Shown here in pieces: positions 9,547-19,640 of a stretch of 64,000 bases of DNA. Numbering within the stretch: the first letter of the stretch is position 1; every line of letters starts with the position of its first letter. The position numbers were made by a program, and so were the translations under genes. The stretch comes from a candidate division KSB1 bacterium (GTDB taxonomy: Bacteria; Zhuqueibacterota; Zhuqueibacteria; JANLFK01; Oleimicrobiaceae): contig JANLFK010000012.1 in NCBI GenBank assembly GCA_024655945.1, positions 1-64,000 on the forward strand, written 5' to 3'. Under the pieces are notes generated by a model, which saw only the letters and a list, made by a program, of their open reading frames with translations, was not told where the DNA came from and searched no databases.

Positions 9547-10114
9547 CAGATTGGGTTGAGGAGCAAGACGCTTCAACACCGTGGAGCACGTGACCGGGCA
9601 GGACGTGCAAGAGAGTGCCTATCATACTCTACTGCTCCGAAAGGACCTCGCTCCAGCCGAAACCGAGGATGCGGGGAGTCGACGGGTGAATGCGTCTTGC
9701 CCTTTGGGCAACTCTTGTCTCGGGCAATGCCCCGGCGTGAGCATCCCTTGCCATTGAGCACCGGTTCTGCCAAGTCGATCCGACCTGCGCACCTGCAACA
9801 GGGTTCGTCATCTGGTCGTGCGCCATCCCGCGCCACGGACCGCTCGCCGACGCCCAGATCTTTCGGTTGATCAAGGCTTGCCGAGCAGCCAGAGCGAACG
9901 CCGCTCCCGCCCGCGGGTTAAATCTGTCGCAGGAGAAAATCGCACTCTTCGCTCCAAAAACCGTACCGAGGGACTTCCGGGCGAACTGGTCAAGCTGCGG
10001 CGCGTTAGAGTTGAGTCGCGTGGGGTAAGCCCTTCTTTCTTTCGGCAGGAGTCGGGACACCAGGGCCTTCTTGTAGGCTACGTTCCCCGAGCACCGCTGT
10101 GTGGCTGAGGGCCT
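9547..10114. other. 568-bp convergent intergenic region
   Basis: Spacer between the convergent GH51 and GH35 genes. I see no gene, no clear hairpin with a T-run and no tandem repeat in it. Confidence 0.4.
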
Positions 10115-11746
10115 TCACCAGTACCGGTACAGGCGTACCCGCTGGATGCCAAACTGGCCAGAGGGGATGCGCAGGTGCCTGCCCTGATGGCTCTCGTCCC
10201 CGTTCAGTCGACGGCGCGGCACAAACCGACCTCCGACGAAGGTCCCTTCATCGATCTGGGCGATCCCCGCAATCTCCCTCGTTCCTTCTGCAAAAGAGAA
10301 GGTGACGAGGATGCCGCTGCCGGCGACGATGAACTCATCAGGAGCTGTCCTGAGGATTAGCCCCCCGACTTCTGGCCAGGAGGTCAGGTTCTCCGGCCGC
10401 CTTGCCCACTTGAAGGTAAAGTCATGCGCCACGCTCAGGGCATAGGGGTCGAAATTGACAACCACTGTCTGTTTGTCCTGGCTCAGCAACACTCCTACCC
10501 GCTTTCCCCGGCCGGCGTGGGCAGGCAAAATCGGAGCCAACTCGCGCAGGAGCCTGTAGGCCTCACGCAATGGGTGCGCGCCTGGATCAGCGATGGACTC
10601 AACAGCAAACGGGGAAAAGCCGAGCGCATCGTGCTGGCCAACAGCATAAAGTGCGTACACGGCCGCCTGGTCTCCTCGATTTGCCTCGGGCACAAATAGC
10701 GGATTTCCGGCGTGGGTGTACTTCTCGCACCAGTTAGCAAAGTCGGCGAAGTAGATATCAGGAGCGAAGAAATCGATCGCCTGAGCACCGGCTCGCCAAA
10801 TGTCCAACAGGTGCGGCACAGGCCCGCCGCTTGGATACTCTCCAGGCCGGTATCCTGGTCTGTTCAGGGCAGCATTGACGAACATGGGAAGAGGGTACTC
10901 CTCTTTGCCGGCTGCCGCGACCTCGTCCACGTACCGGCACAGATGCCAAGCCATAAAAAGCTCCTCGGCCCGCTCTCCCTTGCCGAACACCTCTTCCCAC
11001 GTCCCGGAGGTGCGAAACCCACTGCCTCTCCATAAGTCAATAAGCTCGCGACGCAGGTTTTCACGATGGGAAACCAGGTACTGAATCAATGGGGCGGGGA
11101 CCTCGCTGGCAAACAGAGCGGTTGCCTTCTCCCCGTAGTCCCTTGGGTCAGGTATCATTCCCACCTCGTTTTCTACCTGGACCATGACCACGGTGCGGGC
11201 GTTGCCGTCAACTTTGCGGAGGTGAGCCATCAAGTTGCGGAAGGCACGGGCATCGGCCTCGCGGTTCGCCTCATAAAATGGCGAAAGGATCTCCAGGGGC
11301 CGGCCGCACCGCTCCCGGGCACGCGGGAAGCGATCCGGGTCGGCCTTCACCCAGAGGGGAGCGTAGCAAGACATGCTGTTTTTCCACGAACCGAACCACA
11401 GGAGGACAAGACGGAAGCCGTGCCGACGCGCCTGGACAAGGAGACTATCCACCAACACAGAGTCGTAGACCCCCTCCTGCGGCTCGAGCATTTCCCAATA
11501 CACGGGCGCAAGCACCGTGTTCATGCCCAGCTGTGCGCATTTCGGCCACACAGCCTCCAGTGCCCGCAGGTCGGAGGCCGTGGAATTGCCCAATTCGCCG
11601 CCGAGGATCAGGAATGGTTTATCGTCTACGAGGAGCTGAACAACGCCACCCTGTTTGGCCAGGCGCGGGATTCCGGCTCCACAAACGCTTGCGGCTACCA
11701 CACACATCGACAAGGCTGCCGCAACAACCGTTCGCTCGAGCTTCAT
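10115..11746 (-). CDS. GH35-type beta-galactosidase (DUF5597-like), exported
   Basis: A 543-residue protein with an N-terminal signal peptide (to about residue 23, VCGA). The TIM barrel has the acid/base E194 in QVENEVG and the likely nucleophile E354 in FVPEANRG, the pattern of clan GH-A GH35/GH42-like enzymes. The C-terminal 150 residues fit the DUF5597 sandwich found on such enzymes, including the Cellvibrio japonicus xyloglucan-active Bgl35A. It would remove terminal beta-galactose from hemicellulose side chains. The ATG at 11746 has AGGTGA upstream. It is the last gene of the leftward array, 214 bp after the esterase. The substrate assignment is inference. The family call is fairly secure. 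Confidence 0.8.
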   Translation of the reverse strand: MKLERTVVAAALSMCVVAASVCGAGIPRLAKQGGVVQLLVDDKPFLILGGELGNSTASDLRALEAVWPKCAQLGMNTVLAPVYWEMLEPQEGVYDSVLVDSLLVQARRHGFRLVLLWFGSWKNSMSCYAPLWVKADPDRFPRARERCGRPLEILSPFYEANREADARAFRNLMAHLRKVDGNARTVVMVQVENEVGMIPDPRDYGEKATALFASEVPAPLIQYLVSHRENLRRELIDLWRGSGFRTSGTWEEVFGKGERAEELFMAWHLCRYVDEVAAAGKEEYPLPMFVNAALNRPGYRPGEYPSGGPVPHLLDIWRAGAQAIDFFAPDIYFADFANWCEKYTHAGNPLFVPEANRGDQAAVYALYAVGQHDALGFSPFAVESIADPGAHPLREAYRLLRELAPILPAHAGRGKRVGVLLSQDKQTVVVNFDPYALSVAHDFTFKWARRPENLTSWPEVGGLILRTAPDEFIVAGSGILVTFSFAEGTREIAGIAQIDEGTFVGGRFVPRRRLNGDESHQGRHLRIPSGQFGIQRVRLYRYW

Positions 11747-11960
11747 GCGCTGTCACCTGATGAATTGGAAACGGGACACCCCGCTTCGACCTCCTAAAGA
11801 GTTCTACTCACCGACTGCGCCGGGTGGCTTGCACGTCGCCCGTACGGCCATACTCCCACCCCGTGCCGGCGACGTCACGGGTAATCCCACGGAGTTCGTT
11901 TCCCCCTGACGCAACGGTCCTTGCAGCCTCAACATGGAACACAGGCCACGCTCCGGAGGC

Positions 11961-12896
11961 TCACTGCGCCACAAGTCCGTGCTTGCGCAAGAACTCACGA
12001 ATCTCCGTGAAGCACTCAATCATCGTTTTCCGGTCAAAGCCGCCGTGTTTGCCCCCCGTGACGGTCACCAGCTTATTGGGCACACCGGCTGCATCCAGCG
12101 CAGCATGGAGGCGGGTGGCCTGTGCGTAGGGGACGACGTTGTCTTCACTGCCATGGATGGTGATGATCGGCGGCAGGCCTTTGCGCACGTAGGAAATGGG
12201 CGATACCTCCCGCGCCAACTGCTCACGTTCCCTCATGCTGCCAAACCATTCGATCGCATAGTGCTTGGCGTTAGGCCCTTGGAGCAGCTCCGCCACGTCG
12301 GTGATGCCGTACCAATTGACGATGGCGGCCACCGCCGCTGCCGGTTCCTGTGCATCGCTCCAGCGCATATTGCCATCGGTTGGGCACTGACGGTCGAACT
12401 GAGAATACTGTGGCAACATGCCGGTGATGAGCGCCAGATGCCCGCCGGCCGAGCCTCCGGTCAGCACAAGCTTGCTGCGGTCGATGCCGTACTCTGCGGC
12501 GTGGCTCCACACCCACCGCAGCGCACAGCGGCAGTCTTCCACCGCCGCAGGGGCCAAAGAGTTCCGGGCAATGCGGTATTCGATGTTCACTGCCACCCAC
12601 CCCAAACGCAAATAGGGCAGCAGCTGCAACACATTCCTCTCCTTCTGCCCAGCCACCCATCCGCCGCCGTGAAACAGCAACACCGCCGGCCGCAGCCTTG
12701 ACCGGTCCTTCGATACGTACAGGTCCAGCTTCAGGTCGACATTGTTGGCAGTGTGGTAGGTGATATCAGGTACGATGTCGTACTCACCGGCGACGTAGTC
12801 GACCCAGGGGTCAGCAAGTGGCTGTTGCCCTTGGGCCAGAAGCAATGCACTCCACAGGAGCACGACGATCAACGTGGCGACTCGCGATCGACTCAT
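11961..12896 (-). CDS. secreted alpha/beta-hydrolase, probable carbohydrate esterase
   Basis: A 311-residue alpha/beta-hydrolase with a signal peptide (to about residue 22, LLLAQG). The oxyanion motif HGGGW is at 76-80, the nucleophile S149 sits in GGSAGG, and D252 (HGSEDNV) and H284 (GGKHGG) complete the triad. This arrangement is that of hormone-sensitive-lipase/BD-FAE-like esterases, which are common in xylan loci as acetyl-xylan or feruloyl esterases. The start is the ATG at 12896, directly behind AAAGGAGG; a start 14 codons upstream lacks a ribosome site. It lies 113 bp after GH10 and before GH35. Removal of acetyl or feruloyl groups from arabinoxylan is inferred from context. Exact specificity cannot be read. 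Confidence 0.85.
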   Translation of the reverse strand: MSRSRVATLIVVLLWSALLLAQGQQPLADPWVDYVAGEYDIVPDITYHTANNVDLKLDLYVSKDRSRLRPAVLLFHGGGWVAGQKERNVLQLLPYLRLGWVAVNIEYRIARNSLAPAAVEDCRCALRWVWSHAAEYGIDRSKLVLTGGSAGGHLALITGMLPQYSQFDRQCPTDGNMRWSDAQEPAAAVAAIVNWYGITDVAELLQGPNAKHYAIEWFGSMREREQLAREVSPISYVRKGLPPIITIHGSEDNVVPYAQATRLHAALDAAGVPNKLVTVTGGKHGGFDRKTMIECFTEIREFLRKHGLVAQ

Positions 12897-13009
12897 CAAG
12901 CCTCCTTTTCCCGAGCTGTTCACACAAATCAAACGCATTCGGCAAGTTTTGAGGCAAGCCCTTTCGGTACTGGCGCCTCGTCACGAAAAGGGGGGTGCCT
13001 GCAACCCGC

Positions 13010-14608
13010 CTATTCAAGAACCACCATCCTCCTCGTCTTGGAAAAGCTGCCCGCCGTCATCTTGTAAAAGTAGATGCCGGCCTTTAGCTCCTGGGATGAC
13101 ATCCGAACCCTGTACCTGCCAGCGGGCAGCGTCCTGTTCACCAGTGTCACCACCTCCTGCCCTAACAGGTTGTAGACCTTGAGCTGCACAGGGCACTCCC
13201 GCGCTACGGCGAACTCGATCGTTGTCTCCGGATTGAACGGATTGGGGTAGTTCTGCAACAGTGCAAAATCAGCCTTGCCGGTAGCCGTGCCATCGATTCG
13301 TGAAAAGTAGTCGCCGGTCATAAAGCTTGCCACTGCCGAGTAGTCGCTGCTGCCGTACTGATTGATACCGCACACGCGCCAGAAGTAGCGCTGGTTCGCG
13401 GCAAGCCCAGTGACCTGGGCAACCGTGTCGCAAACCACCGTGTCCGCCACCAGGCTGCCAAACGTGCTCGTCACCGACAACTGAACCCGATACTCTCCGG
13501 CTGTCTCGGACGTGTGCCAAGTGAGCAGCGGATTGCGAGGAACGTTGACCACACCGTTGGGGGAGATGACCAGCGGCGGGAATGGACTGCGCACATACGT
13601 CTTTAGCCACTGCATGGCCGGTCGCTCCCTGCCACTGTAGTCGATCAGAAAGGTATAGGGATGCGCAGTCCACACATCATACTCGTAGTAGCCCCAAAAG
13701 GTCATTCCCTTCACCGCAGGATGATTCCAGAAGATCGGGAAGTAAATCTTGTACTGCTGGAGCTGGACGGTGTTGTCCTGCTCATCGATGTCGAACTCGG
13801 TGATGTAGATGGGGAGTCCCAACGTCGCAAGGCGGTCGAGGTTGGCCTTGATGACGTTGATGTCGTAGACATACGTACTGCCGCGAAACTCAAAGTAGTG
13901 CCCCTGGATGCCGATGCCGTCGATCAGTCCCCTCGCCTTCAGCAAACTGACCAGGTTCATGTACCTTGTCGTCTCTGAGTTTGAATGCAGGATGTTGTAC
14001 TCGTTCAGGAGCAACTTCGCTTGTGGCGGACAGTAGCGCCGCGCAAGCTCAAAGGCGGTAATGACCCAGTCCCACCCCGTCGCCCCGTCTCCCCCGAGCG
14101 CGTTCTTGTATACCGGCGGTGCATGAAAGGGCTCGTTCACGACGTCAACCAATGCCATCTGCGGGTAGCGTTCGCCTATGCGGCGCATCCATTCCTCCAC
14201 TGCCTGCCTCTGCCCTGACGAGTCCAGCGAGGCAATCCATGAAGGCTGCTGCTGCCCCCAGACCAAGGTGTGTTCTTTGAACAGGATCCCCTTGCTCATG
14301 GCGTATTCATAGATGCGATCCAGGTTACTCCAGTTGTACTGACCACGGGTATACTCGACCGATCCCCACTTGCCGTCGTTGCCAGGGGTGATCTGGTTGA
14401 AGTACTTGTCAAAGTTGCGGTAGACGTCGCGCCCGCTTGCCGCGCCGAGGAATTTACTTTTCCCTTGGGCAAGTGGCTGGGCAATAGTCCGCAAGGGGAA
14501 CAGCGCGCAAAGGAAGACAACCACCCCCATCCTCAGTGCCCGACGCCAATGGAACTGCCCGAAACTGTGACGCTTCCAACTGAAACGCGAGCACAAAAGA
14601 AACTTCAT
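13010..14608 (-). CDS. GH10 endo-beta-1,4-xylanase with Fn3-like domain and T9SS tail
   Basis: A 532-residue secreted enzyme. After an extended signal region (hydrophobic about 28-42, cleavage near TIAQ) comes a GH10 barrel with acid/base E159 in VDVVNEPF and nucleophile E271 in ITEFDIDE. A fibronectin-III-like domain follows (about 375-460, YFWRVCGINQYG). The last 75 residues begin LLQNYPNPFNPETTIEF and form the type IX sorting tail ending GIYFYKMTAG...VVLE, so the enzyme is probably displayed or released at the cell surface. The start at 14608 is behind GGGAGG; the frame extends 61 codons further without a signal. GH10 enzymes cut the xylan main chain. It is part of the leftward xylan array. 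Confidence 0.93.
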   Translation of the reverse strand: MKFLLCSRFSWKRHSFGQFHWRRALRMGVVVFLCALFPLRTIAQPLAQGKSKFLGAASGRDVYRNFDKYFNQITPGNDGKWGSVEYTRGQYNWSNLDRIYEYAMSKGILFKEHTLVWGQQQPSWIASLDSSGQRQAVEEWMRRIGERYPQMALVDVVNEPFHAPPVYKNALGGDGATGWDWVITAFELARRYCPPQAKLLLNEYNILHSNSETTRYMNLVSLLKARGLIDGIGIQGHYFEFRGSTYVYDINVIKANLDRLATLGLPIYITEFDIDEQDNTVQLQQYKIYFPIFWNHPAVKGMTFWGYYEYDVWTAHPYTFLIDYSGRERPAMQWLKTYVRSPFPPLVISPNGVVNVPRNPLLTWHTSETAGEYRVQLSVTSTFGSLVADTVVCDTVAQVTGLAANQRYFWRVCGINQYGSSDYSAVASFMTGDYFSRIDGTATGKADFALLQNYPNPFNPETTIEFAVARECPVQLKVYNLLGQEVVTLVNRTLPAGRYRVRMSSQELKAGIYFYKMTAGSFSKTRRMVVLE

Positions 14609-14741
14609 GACAACCTCCCTGCCTAAACACATTTGCCCATGGACCGGATGCGCTGCCCACAACAAGGAATCCACGCGCAAGAGCTGGTTCCCCAATTTGT
14701 GAGCACCCCACAAAGACGGGCACCCGAGCTGGAACGTCATC

Positions 14742-15389
14742 CTACCTGACCACGATTCTCTGCTCCAGCGCCACCAATCGTCCCTTGTCAATACCCCTCT
14801 TCAAAACTTGCGCATAGAGCGATTGTACTTCTTCCAGCGGGAGTGGGCCTTTGACCACAACGTCTATGGTCCCGTCGGCCTGTCGGTCGATGGCCACGGT
14901 AGCCTCCGGGTTGGGCGCTCGTCGATCGCGCATAATCCTGAACTGGTTGAGACACTCCTGCGCACCCGGGCAGAGAGTGCGGACCTCGTAGTGGTATTTC
15001 GCATCTTGGTCGTCATACGACTTGCCGCGCGGCGTTACCAAGCGCAACTTGCCTTCGCTGGCGAGCGTCTCCAGCGCCACTTCGTAGAGCTCCTGCGCCT
15101 GTGCCACCGTCACCTCGCCGAGCGTTACTTCGTCTATGAAGCCGTCTTGGCCATAGTCCACCGCGACAAAGCGCCTACTGATCAGTTCGTTGAAGGACAG
15201 GTCCCTGCCGGCCGCCTGCACAGATCGGATGCGGTAGTGTTCGCCCCTGAACTCGAAGCTACAAAACGCCACAGTGGGACTGGGCTCCTTGCCCGCACAC
15301 GAAAAGAACAGCGCTAAGGTCAAAAGGCCAAGAGCACCGCCCAGGTGCTTTCTGTGCCCCAGACTGGGCCTCAGGGGTCGTCTTTTCAT
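14742..15389 (-). CDS. hypothetical lipoprotein
   Basis: A 215-residue protein that I do not recognise. The N-terminus is basic and then hydrophobic (about 20-32) and ends at a cysteine in LFFSCAG, a plausible though imperfect lipobox. The mature part alternates charged helices and strands and contains two similar segments about 100 residues apart (VTVAQAQELYEVALE and LPLEEVQSLYAQVLK), each following a DG-rich strand (YGQDGFIDEV, RQADGTIDVV). It may therefore be an internal duplication of a small alpha/beta domain. ATG at 15389 with GGGAGG just upstream. It sits 133 bp before GH10 and 71 bp after the beta-helix gene, so it is likely co-transcribed with the xylan genes. Function unknown. Confidence 0.7.
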   Translation of the reverse strand: MKRRPLRPSLGHRKHLGGALGLLTLALFFSCAGKEPSPTVAFCSFEFRGEHYRIRSVQAAGRDLSFNELISRRFVAVDYGQDGFIDEVTLGEVTVAQAQELYEVALETLASEGKLRLVTPRGKSYDDQDAKYHYEVRTLCPGAQECLNQFRIMRDRRAPNPEATVAIDRQADGTIDVVVKGPLPLEEVQSLYAQVLKRGIDKGRLVALEQRIVVR

Positions 15390-15460
15390 TGCCCTCCCGA
15401 CGTTGGAACCACTGCAAAACGGGCGACCTCCCGCAGCTGACACGGTTGCCACCCGTGCGC

Positions 15461-17338
15461 TCAAAACTCCGCGCGCACAGGGGGAAACGCGCCGATGTAG
15501 CCCCTCTCTGTGCCGAGCAACTTTACTACCTCCGCGGGCAGTTTTCGCCCCGGAGGAGCCCCTGGATGCTCCTCCAGGGGCCGGTAGTCGCCCAATTCAA
15601 GGCTCTTGAAAAGCTGTCCGCGATATCCAGACAGATGCCAAGTCTGCACGGCATATTCCGGGTGCGCCTCTTGGAACGAAGCAAATGAGTCGTAGACCAG
15701 GTAGCAACTGTCGGTCTTCTCCGGCCCCCACACGACCAGTGGCAACCTCACGCGCGACGAGGTGGTGACGAACACGTTGTGGTCCATGGCGCGCACCTGC
15801 GAGTCCTTCAGGCGTTCGCACAACGCTGTCGGCTGCCACACGTAGAGCAGCGGACGCTCGAAACCCTCGTTCGCATAAAGCAGGTTGTTCACAAGAACAT
15901 GCCCATGTCGCTTGTCCACGTCAGGCCCGGTACTGGGATGCCAGCCGAATGGGTCGCCGGCCGCACGCCGCGCATTGCGCGAGATGCAGGCGGTACTGTT
16001 TACAAAGGTGTTGTTGTAGATCTGCACATCGGAGCTGTTAAGCACCCACAGCCCGTGGTCGCAATTGACAAACAGGTTCCCTGCACATATTGCCCCTTTA
16101 GAAATCTCAAAGAAGAACCCGTTGTTGCTCGGCCAGGGGCGCTCAATTGGGAACTGGCCCTTCGTGCTTCCGACATTCTCTACCCAATTGTTCAGAAACC
16201 GCCCATCGACGTTGCCCACATCATACCAGATGCCATTGGAATAGGGTAGATCGACAACCAAATTGTCACGGCACGTGACGCGATGACACTGGTTAAAGAT
16301 CTTGACAGCCGCAGGGTAATAGCCTGTTATCCTTTCAATGTTGTTGCGAGTGAAGATGTTCCTTTCGAGGAGCACGTCATTGGAACTCATGATGTACAGG
16401 CCTTCGGTGCTCGTGTCGCTGACGCGGCAGTGTCGAATCGTGAGCGAGTCTCCTTTGAGGTAGGCACCCACGCGGGAACAGTAGGAAATGGTGCAGTTTT
16501 CCAAAAGCGTGCCAACCACGTCTTTGCCGAAGCTCGCTTCATCGGCGGGGCCTTCGGGGAAGGCGCCTTCCACCTCTAAGGCACGAAACGCATATTGCGT
16601 GAAGGTGATGCCTCGTATCTTCGGCCCCCTTCGGTCTGGTTTCTTGCCATGAACCTCTCCTGTCGTCCGCAAGAGCGCGACATCGAACGCGGTGATTTCC
16701 ACTTCCCTGCCTGTGGGGTCGACGCCGATGTAGAGTCTCCCGCTCTCGTAGTCGATGTAGAAGCTGTTCTCGTCGACCTCTCCTTCCCAGCCCGCCGATT
16801 GCAAGAACCTGCCGTCGACAAACACCATGTCGTTGTTGAAGCGGTGCAGCGGCGTCACCTTGCCCTCGCGGTTACGGTTCCACCATTCGGCCGGACGAGA
16901 AGGAAACAGATAGGGCCATTTCGTGACCCAAAGACCGTTACCGAGGCTTTGCCAGTCGGTGGCCACATACGTGCCTTTCAGTATCGGTTGCTCATCGAGG
17001 TAGGGCTGAATGATTATCCCCTGGTTGAAGAGAAGCCTGCCGGTACGGTAGATGCCACCGCGGAGGACGATGGCCTCACCGGTCTTGGCACGTACAATCG
17101 CCGACTCGATAGTAGTGGGTGAGGACAAACTACTGCCGACGGCATCTGCCTTGCCGTCAGGGGCAACGTAGTAGATCCTTCCCTTGACTTGCGGGATGGT
17201 GTAGGACTGCCGCAAGGGGCCATACGGCCCGCCACTGGGCTGAGCCAATAGCGGCACGCCGCAGAAGATGGCCAGAAGCGACAACGTGAAAGTCCTCAAG
17301 CGAAGGTTGAAACAATTGTGGTCACCATGTCCTATCAT
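15461..17338 (-). CDS. secreted right-handed beta-helix protein, possible glycosidase
   Basis: A 625-residue exported protein (signal peptide to about residue 32, PLLAQ). The mature part opens GRIYYVAPDGKADAVGSS with a SAIVRAKTGEAIVLRGGIYR segment, the usual cap of parallel beta-helix (pectate-lyase-like, DUF1565-like) proteins. Repeated coils follow from about 220 to 520 (ENCTISYC, IRHCRVSD, LLERNIFTRNN, IYNNTFVNS). There is no T9SS tail. Beta-helix families that act on xylan exist (GH120 beta-xylosidase, GH141), and the cap resembles GH120 in style, but I cannot identify catalytic residues. ATG at 17338 follows GGGGAGG. It is in the middle of the xylan array, so a hemicellulose side-chain activity is plausible. 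The exact reaction is unknown. Confidence 0.78.
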   Translation of the reverse strand: MIGHGDHNCFNLRLRTFTLSLLAIFCGVPLLAQPSGGPYGPLRQSYTIPQVKGRIYYVAPDGKADAVGSSLSSPTTIESAIVRAKTGEAIVLRGGIYRTGRLLFNQGIIIQPYLDEQPILKGTYVATDWQSLGNGLWVTKWPYLFPSRPAEWWNRNREGKVTPLHRFNNDMVFVDGRFLQSAGWEGEVDENSFYIDYESGRLYIGVDPTGREVEITAFDVALLRTTGEVHGKKPDRRGPKIRGITFTQYAFRALEVEGAFPEGPADEASFGKDVVGTLLENCTISYCSRVGAYLKGDSLTIRHCRVSDTSTEGLYIMSSNDVLLERNIFTRNNIERITGYYPAAVKIFNQCHRVTCRDNLVVDLPYSNGIWYDVGNVDGRFLNNWVENVGSTKGQFPIERPWPSNNGFFFEISKGAICAGNLFVNCDHGLWVLNSSDVQIYNNTFVNSTACISRNARRAAGDPFGWHPSTGPDVDKRHGHVLVNNLLYANEGFERPLLYVWQPTALCERLKDSQVRAMDHNVFVTTSSRVRLPLVVWGPEKTDSCYLVYDSFASFQEAHPEYAVQTWHLSGYRGQLFKSLELGDYRPLEEHPGAPPGRKLPAEVVKLLGTERGYIGAFPPVRAEF

Positions 17339-17882
17339 GTCATGCCTCCCCGGGCTCTCGTCTGCAGCCCAACCGCCGGTGATGACAAGTCGCTATGTCT
17401 ATTTCAACAACAGCATGTTCCTTGTCTTGGCCACCCATCCTACCTGCAGCCTTCATCGGGCAGCTACCCTCGGGAAATCCGACGCAATTCGGCATCCACC
17501 CAGAAAATTTGCGGGGGCGCCGTCTCCTGAGTCACTCCCGGCTCCGGTGCCACCCTGGTCAATCTCTCCACCGGCGGAGCGGTCATCACTCGTCGGACAA
17601 GGTACCGACTATTCCGGTCGCGCATGAACAGTGTCTGCGATCACTTGCCGCCCGCCGCTGCCGTGGCGATGGCCCAATTGAAGCTGCTGTGGTCATCAAG
17701 GCAATCGCCCTCACATGCAGCCTACCACTCCGCGCGCGCCCTTCCGGTCCATGAGCCTGAGACGGCAAGCACCGCGACGGCCACACCCGCCAGACGGGTA
17801 GCGCCCTCTGCCGGTTCGTCTTCGACTAATACGCGCAGAACCTCTCGTCGACCAACGAATCACAACCCACAACCACGTATGC
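17339..17882. other. 544-bp gap within the xylan array
   Basis: Lies between the stop of the second GH10 gene and the beta-helix gene, both on the minus strand. No frame with a ribosome site or recognisable protein is visible on either strand, and I see no promoter matching the TTGACW-N17-TATATT pattern. The gap may separate two transcription units. Confidence 0.4.
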
Positions 17883-19607
17883 TCATCTGACGACTGTCAG
17901 CTTTTGGGTCTCCACACGATCGCCCGCTTTCATGTGACACAGATACGTGCCGCTGGGCAGACTGCTGCCGTCGAATCTCACCACATAGTCACCTGGACCC
18001 TGGAGCTCGTGAACCAACGTAGCGACTTCTTTTCCACGGAGGTCAAAAATCCTGACACATACCTCGCTGGTGAGGAGCAGACGGTAACTAATCGCCGTGC
18101 CCCCTTTAAATGGATTGGGATAGCTCGGCTTGAGGGAGAACTGCCGGGGATATCGCTCGCTGGCCAACCTCACGGCGCTTGCCGGTTGCAGAGCATCCAT
18201 AGAAGCCTTCAGGGCCACGAAAGCAGCCTCAAGGGTATCGGCAGCGGAGGTCGTGTAGGAGTAATTGCGAGTCATCGCGTTCCGCGCCCTGGAAAGCGCC
18301 TCTGCGAAATCCGCCCAGCTTTGAGGTGAAAAGTCCTCCTCCTTCAGAGCAGCGGCCCGAGCCACCAGAGAATCAAGCCCGTTGTAGTAGGTCCCTACAG
18401 CCACTACGGCAAAGAAGGCCGGTTTGCATTGGTTATTGGCATCCCACAGCGACGAAGACTGATTGGTCTTGAAAGTGTACTGGTCGTTGAGGCCATCCTT
18501 GGACACGCTGATGATCTTCCCCCTGCCAGAGAAGTAGCTCCGCTCCACAAAACACTTGAAAAGTTGCCCGTACTGATTGGCCTGCTGGCGCAGCACCTCC
18601 ATCGGTGGCTGGGCGTAGCCTGTGGTGACATCAAGCTCAGTCACCGCCATTTCGTGGCAGATCGGGTCGAACTTCTGGTAAGAGGCAATCCACTGTTCGG
18701 CAGTTGGAGAGGTCAAGGCGTCATGCTCCTGCATGCCGATGCCGTCGAGGTAGCCTGCTGCAAACATCGGGCCGCACAGGCGCACGATTCCGTTTGCTTT
18801 CGCGGCAAGGTGGGTGTTGTAGTCGTTGTAGTAGAGCTTCATTTGCGTTTCGCCATAGGCCAGGCAGTATTTGCGCGTGAGTTCAAATGCCTTCATGATG
18901 TAGCTATTGTCCCCAAAGGTGCGGAACCACTCACTGTCCGTCCTGTCCTGGCCGTTATCTAACACGGCTTCATTGACCACATCCATGGCCGACAGCAACC
19001 CCGGCCAGCCTTCGTGGAGGAGGCGGATGACTTCACGAATGTAGTGTTCCATCCGCTCGGTCATCTTTTCTTTGGTCAGGCGTGGGCCCGCCTCTGAATA
19101 GCCGGAGCGAAAGAAGGCAGCAGGCGTCTGACTGTGCCACACTAAGGTGTGGCCTCTGAAAGTGAACCCCTGCCGCTTGGCCCAGTTAAGTTGCGCAATC
19201 AGGTCGCCATTGAAGCGAATGATCGGGTGCACATCGATCGAATCGCGTGCCGCCTGGCTGGTGGCGTTGTTGTAGGCTGCTGCGCTGGCGGCGATGTCCA
19301 CCGTGTATTGCGGCTTCATGTTGTTGCCGGGGCTCATGCTGTTCATGTGAAACTCTATCAGCTCCCCGCCATGGCGCGCGACCACGGACGACTGGCCCGG
19401 CACGTAAGGGTCATCGGGAAAACCGATGTGCCGATAGGACAGGAGACAGCCGATGTAAAAGTCGTGAGCGTATACTCCCCGCAGCCGGGGAACGTTGGTC
19501 TGTACTGTGTCCACTTGCGCGAACGCATGGAGGTAAAGCAGCAGTACGGCCAACGTCGACCACAACCACTGTCTTGAACGAATTGATGCGGTCTGGTGCG
19601 CGCTCAT
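17883..19607 (-). CDS. GH10 endo-beta-1,4-xylanase with T9SS tail
   Basis: A 574-residue secreted enzyme, distinct from the GH10 at 13 kb. A signal peptide ends near residue 31 (LHAFAQ). The GH10 barrel has RGHTLVWHSQTP at 151-162, acid/base E213 in DVVNEAVL and nucleophile E324 in VTELDVTT. Between about 55 and 130 there is an extra segment before the usual GH10 core. A helical linker of about 85 residues then leads to a T9SS tail (LKPSYPNPFKGGTAISY ... KLTVVR). ATG at 19607 behind AAGGAAGG; an adjacent upstream GTG is also possible. It lies 113 bp after the four-repeat protein, with a strong stem-loop in between. Role: cell-surface cleavage of the xylan backbone. Confidence 0.92.
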   Translation of the reverse strand: MSAHQTASIRSRQWLWSTLAVLLLYLHAFAQVDTVQTNVPRLRGVYAHDFYIGCLLSYRHIGFPDDPYVPGQSSVVARHGGELIEFHMNSMSPGNNMKPQYTVDIAASAAAYNNATSQAARDSIDVHPIIRFNGDLIAQLNWAKRQGFTFRGHTLVWHSQTPAAFFRSGYSEAGPRLTKEKMTERMEHYIREVIRLLHEGWPGLLSAMDVVNEAVLDNGQDRTDSEWFRTFGDNSYIMKAFELTRKYCLAYGETQMKLYYNDYNTHLAAKANGIVRLCGPMFAAGYLDGIGMQEHDALTSPTAEQWIASYQKFDPICHEMAVTELDVTTGYAQPPMEVLRQQANQYGQLFKCFVERSYFSGRGKIISVSKDGLNDQYTFKTNQSSSLWDANNQCKPAFFAVVAVGTYYNGLDSLVARAAALKEEDFSPQSWADFAEALSRARNAMTRNYSYTTSAADTLEAAFVALKASMDALQPASAVRLASERYPRQFSLKPSYPNPFKGGTAISYRLLLTSEVCVRIFDLRGKEVATLVHELQGPGDYVVRFDGSSLPSGTYLCHMKAGDRVETQKLTVVR

Positions 19608-19640
19608 CACTTCCTTCCTTGGGAACAGGTCCGGCCCGAT

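Noticed and set aside
17586-17786. small genes in the gap between GH10 and the beta-helix gene
   Set aside because: Short Arg/Ser/Pro-rich frames on both strands without ribosome sites.
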